This document shows, in pieces, positions 54,450 to 64,000 of a DNA stretch of 64,000 nucleotides. Numbering within the stretch: position 1 is the first letter of the stretch; every line of letters begins with the position of its first letter. The position numbers and the translations under genes are program-made. Below the pieces are notes generated by a model that saw only the letters and a list, made by a program, of their open reading frames with translations, made no database searches and was not told the DNA's origin. Source of the stretch: Epiperipatus broadwayi (lineage: Eukaryota; Onychophora; Udeonychophora; Euonychophora; Peripatidae); contig JAQFVV010006208.1 in NCBI GenBank assembly GCA_028023455.1, forward strand, positions 5,374,963 through 5,438,962, written 5' to 3'.

Positions 54450-55154
54450 GTTATTTTTTTAAAAAAAATATTTTACCTGTCTTATCTATATGATCTTATT
54501 CTTTAAATTATTTCTATATTCTGTACAAATGATTTTAATTCTTTAAATATAGTATATTTTCCATATATATCCTTATTAAGTAAAACTAAAGCGATCAGAT
54601 CCCAATTTTTTAGTATTTTTTTCTTATTTTTGATTTGATATTCCCAAAAAGTATTTCATGACTATTATGTGTCCCAATTTTCAAATACTCACAATTTTTA
54701 AATATCATATACAAATAAATCATAATAAAATACTGATATTCTTTAAAAGTTGTTGATTGAACTATATTTTCTTTCTGATCTTAATTTATTTCTGTCTACT
54801 TGTAATAGGTCAAAACTTTGGACGATTAGTCATCTTATCTGATCCCATTAAACAGCTGTCATTAAGAAATGTAGTGTCAAGTATGTAGGCAGTACTCTGT
54901 TAGATTGCACACTACTTATTATTGAATGACTAGGCAAATATAATCGTAAAAGATCTATAATTAGTAATATTTAATAATATATTTAAAACTGATATTTGAA
55001 CCTTTTTGACATCATGCCAAAGAACAACTATACTTTCAGCGATGAGTATCTACATAAGATGGAATGGAATTTTATTTAAAAAGAACGCAACCAAAATGAA
55101 GCAAAATATGAGCTATGTAACAATTATTATACTATATCATGTGGTAACTGTTCA
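54450..55154. other. AT-rich intron sequence
   Basis: Nothing recognised. A family E terminus (GGTTGCCTTGACGACTGTTT) follows at 55155-55215. Confidence 0.5.
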
Positions 55155-55215
55155 AACGAAATGGTTGCCTTGACGACTGTTTGCGATTGTTGATTGTTAT
55201 TATCTAACTGGTTTT

Positions 55216-56394
55216 AATAATTAAATACAAATATTTATTTATCTGCATAATTTATCTTCTTATAGTGTCATTCACGTTCAGGATAAATTTGTTAAAAAAT
55301 CTGAAAAGAATGATATTAATTGTGATCTATTTTATAAAATGCCGAAAGAATTCATTTTTTTAAAATCGTGGCCCGATTTTTTTTTACTTGTACTGATGAC
55401 GTAACTGCAGTCGTTAATTAATTAAACTGTTCCTTTTTAACATTTGAAAGAGAACTAAACAATATAAAACACTCGACTAACAATTCACAACAGACATATC
55501 CTCTATTATTAATAATTAATTTACTCAAAAAAAAGTATGCAATATAAAGCTCTTTTTTTTTAGCCTTTTTTCCTGGCGCTTCCGCCTCAGAATTAAGCTA
55601 TTATTTCCTCAAAAGTGTGTTTTGGGTTTTTTTTTTTTTGACAATTGTACAAAACAAAAGAATTGTTAACCTGTATTTAAAAATATTGTAGCGGAATCTC
55701 AAAATAATTCTTTTTTGTGCTGCCCTCTTTTAGTCAGTTCAAAAGCATTTTAAAGATGCTGTTTATTCTAAATTTATTCTATTTTTTTTTTTGTAATTGC
55801 ATGCTCATATCACTTTCCATCCCAAATAAGATAGAGATAAATTTTGAACATTGGCATTAATAATGCCTACCTATTCAGGAAGCTGTTTGGCAGAAACAGT
55901 TAGGAAAAAAGTGTGTGTGTGTGTGGGGGGGGTATTATAGAGTACTGAACAGTCGTGACATTCACCTGTGAAATAAATTTGTATGTGTATGTACTTATAC
56001 AATATATTAAAAAAAATGGCATTATTTTTTTAATATGACAATAAATAAAAATTAAACCAGAATTTTAACAGAATAACAATATACAGTATATATTATGAAA
56101 AGTTTGATAACAGATTTTATTACAATCATTTTTTTTTATTAATTTAATTAAAGATAATTAATTGAATATTGTACAGGTTTAAAACACGAAATTTTTGTTA
56201 TAATCATAATTCTAGCTGACTTAGATTTAGAAAACTGTTTTAAATTGTGTTACGCAAACTTAAATAAAATAAATGCAAAATTATCCAATCGCTACTGCGC
56301 ATGTGAAGAACTGCATATTTCCGTTCTACTTTTATGATTTTTAATATTTTTAAAATACAAGCTTAATTCGTGTACTTGGAGTTTTAATGTAATA
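55216..56394. other. AT-rich intron with homopolymers
   Basis: T-tracts near 55550-55640 and 55790; a GT/G run at 55913-55930. No gene seen. Confidence 0.5.
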
Positions 56395-56490
56395 TAGAGG
56401 ATTTGAACACACTTTCAAGCTCCCTTTAGCTATTCACTCTATCTCATATAACCGAAACTTGACTACATACATATGAAAAAGATAATTTAT
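56395..56490 (-). repeat. Family B fragment
   Basis: Only the tRNA-like end (GAGGATTTGAACACACTTTC, TATTCACTCTATCTCATA) to GAAAAAGATAA. Confidence 0.55.
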
Positions 56491-56535
56491 GATTTAAAAA
56501 AAATTTTTTTTTACCCAATTATAATTATGTTTGTT

Positions 56536-56600
56536 GCAGTGATAGAGTGATATACTATGGAACTCTAGGTCTGTGGGTCAAGTCTACCACTTCCGGTGCT
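56536..56600 (+). repeat. Possible tRNA-derived fragment
   Basis: CAGTGATAGAGTG and GGGTCAAGTCTACC at tRNA-like spacing; decayed. Confidence 0.3.
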
Positions 56601-56848
56601 CAAATTTATAAATTCCCGATCACTCAACCATTTTATTATCATTAATTTGTGCGTTTTATTTTATATTAATGTTTCTTTCAATTTTAATTTTAAAAAAAAA
56701 CAAAAAAAAACAACTTATTTAATTACTTGTGCCTCTCTATGGTTATGACAGACCCTGAAAAAGAATGATAGGAAATTATCTCTGTTTTTGAACTGTGGCA
56801 AAATTTTTTGAAAATATAATAATATAGTTAAGGATGAAAACAAACACA

Positions 56849-57249
56849 GAGGCAAAATTCTCCATACAGTAGCGCCACTCAGTGCAAGCCAGAGTAATAA
56901 ATGGATGCAGAAAGATCTGTGTATAAAATCCCTATCTAGTGCCTACTCATCCAATATCCCCAGACTAGTTTCTAATTCATCAGTGAGGAGCCTTGGATCT
57001 GAGAGAACTGCACCTAGATCTTAGGATCTAATGCAACCCTCCAGCAGCCACCTCACTGGTGAAAGTTATAAGCTAGAAACTAGTCTGGGGATATAGGATG
57101 AATAGGCACTAGATAGAGATTTTATGCACAAACCTTTGTGCATCAATTGATTACTCTGGCTTGCATTGAGTGGTGCTACTATATGGAGAGTTTGGGCTCT
57201 GTGTAAACAGCTTGTGTAAGCATAAAGAATGGTAATCATGTGATGTTCA
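56849..57249 (-). mobile_element. Family A foldback, reverse
   Basis: Both arms long (GGCAAAATTCTCCATACAG to GGAGAGTTTGGGCTCTG) with the reversed 5' tag at the right end. Both ribozyme copies are broken: CTGGTGA in the right arm, stem II deleted in the left. No clear duplication, so likely older. Confidence 0.75.
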
Positions 57250-57250
57250 T

Positions 57251-57799
57251 TTTGTTTGAAGCATTATGATCAAAGAGATATATCCCAAATATAGATGAAG
57301 CTCATTTATGAAAAAGTGTGAATATATAATCTTATTCACTTTACTTACATTTATATATTATTATGTATTAACACTTGCGAAATCATCACACTAGAAAAAC
57401 TTTTCTAGATTATTTACATTAAAATAGTTATTATAAAACTGTAAATAGATTTGGAGAACCACATATGATATTAGTAGGCATGTTTTATTTTATGGATTAA
57501 TTTTTTATGGTCATTCCAAACTCAATTTAGTAACTCTTTTTTCTTTTTCCATATATTTTTTTCCGAGAGTTAGAAGGGCCATATTTGCATATAAACAGAA
57601 CCAGTTCTATCAACTGTGTATTTGCATGAGACAGCAAGCTTTGCGTAAATGGCAAAATTTGTCTAAATTATATGAAAAATAAATCATAAAAAAAATTCAT
57701 TTATTTCTCTATTAAAATCAGACATCAGGATATTGTTACTTAATTTTTTACGTAATAAAAAGCATAATCATTTAAAATAATATATTATATTGCTTTTAA
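57251..57799. other. AT-rich intron sequence
   Basis: Nothing recognised. Confidence 0.5.
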
Positions 57800-58275
57800 T
57801 AGTGAGTGATAATATTATTAGTCATTTATTAGACTAGAGATTATCCAATAATGAATAATATTTCTGTAGTGCAATTTTCCCTACATCACTCTCACGCAAG
57901 ATCTTTTAACATCTTGTGGAGGGTTGTAATCATAAATATATGACAAAAGACATGAAAAAGATCTCTAACCTCCAAGATGCATTTCTAGAAAAAAAGAGCC
58001 ATGTCTAATGGATGTACAGTGGCGACATAATCTGCATTGCCACTAACACCATCTGTGCCTTCACCATATCTCACCAATGAGCACTGTTCATTGAAATGCT
58101 GACAAAGTATTGTTCTTTAGTAGCCACCTCCTCACTAACCACCTCATTGCCAATTTCGGAGTTTGAAGTTCCTCCATCAACTGCCATGAATACCAAGATT
58201 CTGTGCAAATAGCTGGAAGAACTAACATTTCATTTACTGACATGATAAGTGTTACACAATTTATATCTGCCATAG
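57800..58275 (-). repeat. Dispersed repeat L, copy 2, with short open frame
   Basis: 57800-57990 matches 24785-24990 in reverse. Upstream on the same strand an open frame (58273-58088, 61 codons, MADINCVTLIMSVNEMLVLP ... RWLVRRWLLKNNTLSAFQ) continues with stops toward the repeat. Its family is unknown; it may be the coding end of the element whose 3' part is repeat L. Confidence 0.4.
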
Positions 58276-58826
58276 CCTTATTGTAATTAGTTGTGAAGTA
58301 ATGAGAATCTCACATGTTCTCTAAATCGATTTCAAAGACCAGATAGTTTACGTACAATTACTTTATCAAAGTACCAACTTTACAATTACAGATATTGTCA
58401 AAGTACCACTTTATAACTACAGGGGGGGGGGGAGAGAGAAAGTAACAAAATTTAAAAAAAAAAAGGTTGAAATTATTCCATCAGTGTGTATATTTCGGCT
58501 TGCTAATATTTACCCATTTTTGAATTCTCAAGAGTCACAAAAAATATTATTTTAAAATTGTATTTATAAATAATTAAAAAATACAACTATATGGTAATCC
58601 TATACATTATCAAATGTCGAAATACTTTTTGCAATTATAATAATAAAATCCACATGAATTAGGTTAAACTAACACCGCGCGTAAAAACTACAAATTTAAA
58701 GTTTTAAAGATATTTATTTTAAAAACAATTTCAAAATAAAATATTTTATTACTGGTATATATAAGCTATTAAAGATTATTAACATAGAAATTTAGGAAAA
58801 ATGATAATGAAAATCAATATTGTCTC
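58276..58826. other. Intron with G-run and small duplication
   Basis: A ~31-bp duplication (CAAAGTACCAACTTTACAAT / CAAAGTACCACTTTATAAC) at 58366-58421 and an 11-G run at 58422-58432. No gene. Confidence 0.5.
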
Positions 58827-58895
58827 GGGGGGGGGGGGGGGGGCTGCAAAGAATAACTTTAGGAGCCATAGTTTGTCCATTTTTGCTCTGGTCTA
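58827..58895. mobile_element. hAT-like terminal fragment after G17 run
   Basis: A run of 17 G (58827-58843), then CTGCAAAGAATAACTTTAGG and GCCATAGTTTGTCCATTTTT, then GCTCTGG, resembling the hAT terminus 'ggccgcagtttggccatccctgctctg'. Other end not found. Confidence 0.4.
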
Positions 58896-59198
58896 AGAAA
58901 CTGTTGTAGAATCATTTTCTTGATTTTTTAAAAGTATTTTTAATTAGTAATAATATGATTCGTATTTTTTATATCATTAAATATTTAAAATGTGTGTCAC
59001 CTAATTTAAATTAATATTTTCCATAGCGAAAATTTCATATAAAAGTTTGGATTACTTGTGATGGAATAATATTTATATTTAGCTGATATAATTGATCTAA
59101 TTTTGCAATTAATATCTAATATTCAAAAAATGCACACCTCTATTGTTGTTACATTATTATGAATTTCTTAATTACATTTCTAATAATTCATTAAAAAT

Positions 59199-59468
59199 CA
59201 TCAAAATATATCACATGATCACCATTTCATATTATTAACAAAATAGGTAAAAGGTGGCTGCTGGAGGGTTACATTAGATCCTAAGATCTAGGTGCAGTGC
59301 TCTCAAATTCAAAGTTCTTCACTGATGAAAATCACAAGCTAGAAACTAGTCTGGGGATGTTGGATGAGTAGGTACTAGATAGGGGTTATATGCACACACC
59401 TTTCTGCATCCATTGATTACAAAGACTTACAATTGGTGGCACTACTGAATGGAGATTTTAGTATTCTT
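59199..59468 (+). mobile_element. Family A retroposon, head deleted, 13-bp duplication
   Basis: 5' tag (ATCACATGATCACCATTTC), a short spacer, then the body. Flanked by a perfect 13-bp ATTCATTAAAAAT (59186-59198 and 59469-59481). Ribozyme core CTGATGA 59322-59328 and GAAACTAGTC 59342-59351 intact; stem II weakened (AATC/AGCT). Confidence 0.8.
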
Positions 59469-59481
59469 ATTCATTAAAAAT

Positions 59482-60369
59482 TACAAGGATTACAATATCA
59501 AATAATTTTTTTCAATTAAGTTTCTTTGTCCCTTAGAAACTTTCTGAAATAAAAAAAAACTCTGCTTTTCAAAGAAAATATATTATTATTATTATTATTA
59601 TAAGTTAAATTAACATCTGGAAGACAGATTGACTTAATTAAATAACAATATTATAACCAAATAATAATACTAAATCATCAATTTTTGAACTAAGGGGGTA
59701 TGTAAAAATATCAGGAAATTAGAGAAAATTTGAAAAGCAAGATTTAATAAGGCTGATGGAGTTACACTTTCTTAAAAAAAATAAAAATTATAGACTATTG
59801 CAGTTTCATGAATTGGTACTTGTGGTCAAAAATGAAGGTTTTGTCTTGACTCAGATTCTGAATCAAATGTTCAAACCAATGCAAATCTTAGGTGACACTT
59901 ATCAAAAAGAGGCCCATTTTGAATTATGTATATAATAATAAGAATAATTTTCCCAAAGCAAAAATGAGACAGCAACCAAAAAAAATTTTTAAGATCTCAG
60001 TTGTCATGTTTGTCATTTGTTTTTCTTAAACAAAGCATGGAATTGTAAAAAGGATTGTCAAGTTATTAAGATGTGAAAGACATTAAAGAATAATAACTTC
60101 AAAGTTTATTACCTATTGCTAACCTTTGGTTTTTATTTTGTGGATTTAAATAAATTATGTAAATAAAATTCAGCAAAAATGCATTCCTAACATGGAGATG
60201 TACACTGTGAACAATGAAAATCAAATTCCTAAAATATTTGATAATATTTATGAAACTTTATAAGATGAGTCTATACTTCATTATATACAAATGATTAAAA
60301 TTTAAAATATACAATATCACACCAACTGATATTAAACCTGGATATCTTTCTCCTACATCCCTAAAAAGT
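59482..60369. other. Intron with an unassigned open stretch
   Basis: 59723-59932 is open for 70 codons on the + strand (KFEKQDLIRLMELHFLKKNK ... ILGDTYQKEAHFELCI), unrecognised. A TAT microsatellite lies near 59580. No splice or domain support. Confidence 0.35.
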
Positions 60370-60720
60370 TTCTTGAAGTATAAATCAAATTTGTTCAGGA
60401 TCATACAGAATTATTTTTCAAACTCAACCCATTCTCAACCATTAGGTCAACAATTCCAAACTGCCTCTGGAACACTCCCCTCCCCCATACTTTGCACAAG
60501 ATTCCACACAATCAATCTAACTGCAGTACTATGTATATCGGAGAATCCCATGCCAGCTTTGCAACAAGATTGTCCCAGCACCGACATTTGTATAAAAGTG
60601 CCAAAAGCAAATCCATATTTCTTGAGAAAACCAACTTGACCATTCTTTTGAACCTATTGCAGCCAGTGTTATGTGTGTACAAAAGAACAATGCAAAATGT
60701 AAAATAAAAGAAGTTTGGCA
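60370..60720 (+). pseudogene. Penelope-like GIY-YIG endonuclease remnant
   Basis: 60375-60480 reads SNLFRIIQNYFSNSTHSQPL, linker-like. 60492-60707 encodes HKIPHNQSNCSTMYIGES and then HASFATRLSQHRHLYKSAK: a GIY-YIG motif (MYIG), the Arg of ATRL and the His of SQHR as in Penelope-type endonucleases. A frame change lies between the parts. Confidence 0.65.
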
Positions 60721-60797
60721 TATTGCCAACAATGCCCACCTATTATCATCCCTTCTAAGTAAATAAGCATTTATTTTTATATGATGCCATGTGTACA

Positions 60798-60998
60798 ATT
60801 GTATTACATTCAAAGATCAGCCTTTCAAGCTAATTGCACATGCGTCTTTGCGAGTGTTAAATAATAAATGAATACTTCACTCCTTTTATTCCTGCATAAA
60901 TACTATATCTTGTATTGTGGAGTGAAGTATTCATTTATTATTTAACACTCGCAAAGACGCATGTGCAATTAGCTTGAAAGGCTGATCTTTGAATGTAA
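60798..60998. repeat. Palindrome G (~200 bp), near perfect
   Basis: Arms ATTCAAAGATCAGCCTTTC to its mirror through GCTAATTGCACATGCGTC and TGAATACTTCACTCC; the loop is ~40 bases. It shares AGCTAATTGCACATGCG with the family G direct repeats at 25808-26252. It sits between a Penelope-like remnant and a LINE tail. Confidence 0.85.
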
Positions 60999-60999
60999 T

Positions 61000-61222
61000 A
61001 TCATCTCTTCTATAAATATGTCCAGCCCAACTCCATTTCAGTCTTTAAATTCTTTCAGTGATGTCAGTAAGACCTGTTTATTCTCTTATCCATATATTGC
61101 ATTTTCAATCTCTTCTTGTTACTCCCAACATGCATCTCTCCATACTTCTTTGAGTGGTTTGGAGTCTCTATATTGCTCTTCTATTAAGTGTTCAAGTCTC
61201 AGATCTATAAGTAAAAACTGGT
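61000..61222 (-). mobile_element. RTE-like LINE fragment (copy 3), reverse
   Basis: Minus-strand pieces TTQRSMERCMLGVTRRD and LKWSWAGHIYRRDD match an RTE-type reverse transcriptase C-terminal region. Lacks the 3' tail; cut at the palindrome border. Confidence 0.75.
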
Positions 61223-61821
61223 AAAACACACTTATTTAAAACCTTCCTTTTCAAACAAATAGGCATATTTCATTACTACTCATAAAATATAGTATCGAGA
61301 ATGCTTTCTTAGAAGAGTTAGATTAATCTGACTACTATTTAATCGTATTATTTTATATGTATAATACATAATATGTTAATATGATTGATTTATTTTTAAA
61401 AATAAGAAACCTCCATTAAAAAAGCAGAAAATATTGTATGGTGATACTTGGCTACATTATTGATAAGCCATAATTGTATTGATTGCACATCCTTATAATA
61501 TATTGCTATTGTTATTATCACAATATAATTTAGATGAATTTTGACATGTGAATGCGTTATTATAGATCACATCTACAATTCACTAACCACTAGCTTAATA
61601 TTATTAATATCCGATACACTTATGGAAAGTGTATGAATTTGTTTACAAGTCTTAATACCAAAATAGTGGTTCTTCCGCTCAATTTCAGTCTTGATCTCTT
61701 AAGCAAGAAAAAAGTTGTATAGATATTGTATATCCTTATCAATAAATTATGTACCAGGATTATATTTTATTTATATCTGTAGCCTGTGAAAATCTTCGCT
61801 TTAATATTATATATCCTTATA
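61223..61821. other. AT-rich intron sequence
   Basis: Nothing recognised. Confidence 0.5.
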
Positions 61822-62214
61822 GACTTGGACACTTAATAGAAGAGCAATACAGAGACTTCAGACCACTCAAAGAAGTATGGAGAGATGCATGTTGGGAATA
61901 ATAATAAGAGATCAAAAATGCAATATATGAGTAAGAGAACAAACAGGTGTTACTGACCACATTGAAAAAATTAAAAGACTGAAGTGGAGTTGGGCTGGAC
62001 ATATTGCTAGAAGAGATGATAATAGATGAACAATTTAAATTTTAAACTGGATTCTAAGAGATTGTAAAAGACCCAGAAAGAGACCACATGTGAGATGGAT
62101 GGATGCTGTGGAGGGGTGATGTGGAGAAGAGAAGCTAAAGATTGGAGATGGATTGAACATGGAGAGACTTTCATCCTGCAGTGGGTTGTTAATGGTCGAT
62201 AATGATGATGATAA
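61822..62214 (+). mobile_element. RTE-like LINE 3' end (copy 4)
   Basis: Longest copy: TTQRSMERCMLGIIIRDQKC, REQTGVTDHIEKIKR, LKWSWAGHIARRDDNR, RDCKRPRKRPHVRWMDA, ending in a GAT/GATAAT tail. It lies opposite copy 3, making an inverted pair 600 bp apart. Stops present. Confidence 0.8.
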
Positions 62215-64000
62215 TCCTTATCTAAAGAAACAGCATATCTTAACCATAATAATTAACATATGTTATAATATTGCATTCTAATATTATGAATATATTATTA
62301 ATGTTTATAATATGACTAATATTGAGAAGCTGTAATATATTAGGTTATGAGACTGGCAGATTATCACTGATGATGATTAAGTATTTCCCCTTGGCCATGG
62401 TACTCTATTGTCTTAAAATGAAAAATTAATATATATGTAGTCTTAAGAATGTATGAATATTTAATGAGTAGAGAATGTAATGGCAAGTTTGGAACCTGCC
62501 TTTTGATGAATGACTGGTGGTGATGATATATAGTTTTCTCATGTTTTCTGCTTATATCCAAGAATATTTCTTTTAGCTTCAAAGTTAATATTTTTAAGTA
62601 AAATACGGTGAATTATATATGTTTATTTTCTCTTGTAAACTTAGTTTCTTCGCCCATCCCAGCTGTCAACATGTTTTCCCCATCTGATAAACACATCTGG
62701 ATTTTTAAAAAATTATTTGCTTTTTGCCAAAAAAAAAAAAAAAGATAAAAAACCCCCATTAGTATGAAAACTTTTCATTGATTCTATTTTAAACTTTAAG
62801 ATGACTCAAGTTTTTAACAATCTCACTTAAAACCAGTGGAAAAGGCTTTGAAAGCCATTAAGCAATTTGAGCTCCGGCTGACTCAGAAAATTGTTTGTCT
62901 GAATAGTTTTACTTTCCTCCAATAAAATTAGAAATATAACTATTTCTTTGAGCAGTAGAAACTCTGATCTATCATGAAGTGTGAACTTTAGAATTGACAA
63001 ACGGTAAAATGAACGCACACTCTAAATAAATTATTAATAATAAGTAATTTGTAATTATTTGACTAAAGGTGAAAGTTATTTTTTAAAAAAATAATGCATA
63101 TTATTAAATATATATTTTACACTTTATAGCAAAAAAAAAGAGAAATGATTGGAAACGGAATTGCTGCGTGCATAATTCATCATCATCTTTTATCTTTCTT
63201 AAAGATCTCACAGACCAAACCAGACTATTATTCAAATCTTTATTCTGCTGTATGTCACATATTTGTAGCTATTTTTGATTTCTTATCGTAAATCTTTTCC
63301 TAATTCTTTCTGCAGCCTTTTCCAACAATTATTTATAATTTCTCTTCTTCTAAGTACAAATCCTTTTCAGTTTATTTCTTCGTAGTTTTCTTTTTAAAAA
63401 AAACTTCTACAAATCCACATTGCTAATGCTTCCATTTTTTCTCGCTTTTTTTTTTCTATTTATTAAAAGTTCTGCTCTATATAAACCAATACTGCTCCTT
63501 TCCCCTCTACTGCTCCTTTCCCCTCCCCCAACGGAAAAAAAAAATTCTTTCGTAAATCTAATTTCAGCAAGTCACAGAATAACCTCATGTTTATTAAATG
63601 CCTGTTTAACTATTGTAATTTTTATTCTAATTTGTTTATCTCAACTTTCATCATCATTTAGACAATTAACTTTTTGTTCAATTACTGCTCTTAATCTTTT
63701 TTTTCTTTTCTCCATCTATTTTCACTGTTATTTCTTTCATAAAAATAGAAACAAAGGGTTGTCAGTCTTATATAACGTTTTATAGCTTTCAGCCTCACTG
63801 TTTACAAATATATTTTTTAATGTCAATTCCATTCTTATCAAAATAGCATTCATCTGTAATTCTTCTAAATAAAATAGATCAAAGACCACAAAATATATTT
63901 TCCTTAAAAAGTCATTTTTCATATACAAATATCTTTCCTTTCAATCGATGTTTATATATACAAACAATAAAAACTATAATGTTCACTATACCAGTATAAA
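62215..64000. other. AT-rich intron to window end
   Basis: No exon or recognised repeat. A15 run near 62730. T-rich 63130-63800 with a duplicated CTGCTCCTTTCCCCT at 63491-63526. The open frame at 63420-63785 is low-complexity and unlikely to be coding. Confidence 0.5.

Noticed and set aside
58827-58843. G17 run as a quadruplex regulatory site
   Set aside because: A plain homopolymer in an intron with no promoter or gene start nearby; probably microsatellite drift.
63420-63785. 121-codon open frame near the window end
   Set aside because: Low-complexity Phe/Leu/Ser-rich translation of T-rich DNA, no domain and no splice context.

Overview
This window is AT-rich (roughly 70% A+T) animal nuclear DNA that lies almost entirely inside the introns of one large muscle gene read on the + strand. 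Four exons are supported by frame, phase and domain content: 23818-24114 (a fibronectin type III domain), 33796-33907 plus 38310-38482 (one Ig domain split at its core Trp) and 43276-43563 (a second Ig domain). They join in frame as FN3-Ig-Ig. That order, and the look of the second Ig, resemble the segment just before the FN3-kinase module in titin and twitchin-like giant proteins. Long introns, one domain per exon with phase 1 borders, and the repeat types (Penelope-like, RTE-like, Ty3/Gypsy, hAT, tRNA-derived SINEs) suggest an invertebrate metazoan, perhaps an arthropod. The species cannot be fixed from sequence alone.

The remaining ~98% is intron packed with mobile elements, many nested. 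Three unrelated high-copy families (A, B and D) each carry a motif that folds as a type I hammerhead ribozyme with a very short stem III, the form known from Penelope-like elements, newt satellite DNA and animal retrozymes. Family A is a ~420-bp retroposon: full copy at 25037-25457, tRNA-like 5' part, ribozyme in the body, 11-15-bp target-site duplications, 5' truncation, and many foldback derivatives. Family B forms foldbacks and head-to-tail dimers with ~475-500-bp spacing. Family D forms an array at 52484-53640 with four sense ribozymes whose predicted cut sites are 423, 163 and 416 nt apart. Sense copies would lie in the host gene's own pre-mRNA.

Region by region: 1-23.8 kb is upstream intron (RTE-like LINE tail, B and A units, a tRNA-cored foldback, a decayed Gypsy pol on the minus strand, a 973-bp hAT element with an 8-bp duplication, palindromes, and an unrecognised decayed reading frame at 14.6-15.9 kb). 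24.1-33.8 kb is intron 1 (full-length A, one D unit, B dimer). 33.9-38.3 kb is intron 2 (two Penelope-like endonuclease remnants). 38.5-43.3 kb is intron 3, which appears to use a GC donor. From 43.6 kb to the end is intron 4 (>20.4 kb; three short SINEs, a poly-A-tailed retrocopy, a nested hAT/LINE, the D array, a third Penelope-like remnant and an inverted pair of LINE tails). No rRNA gene, intact tRNA gene or CRISPR array was seen.
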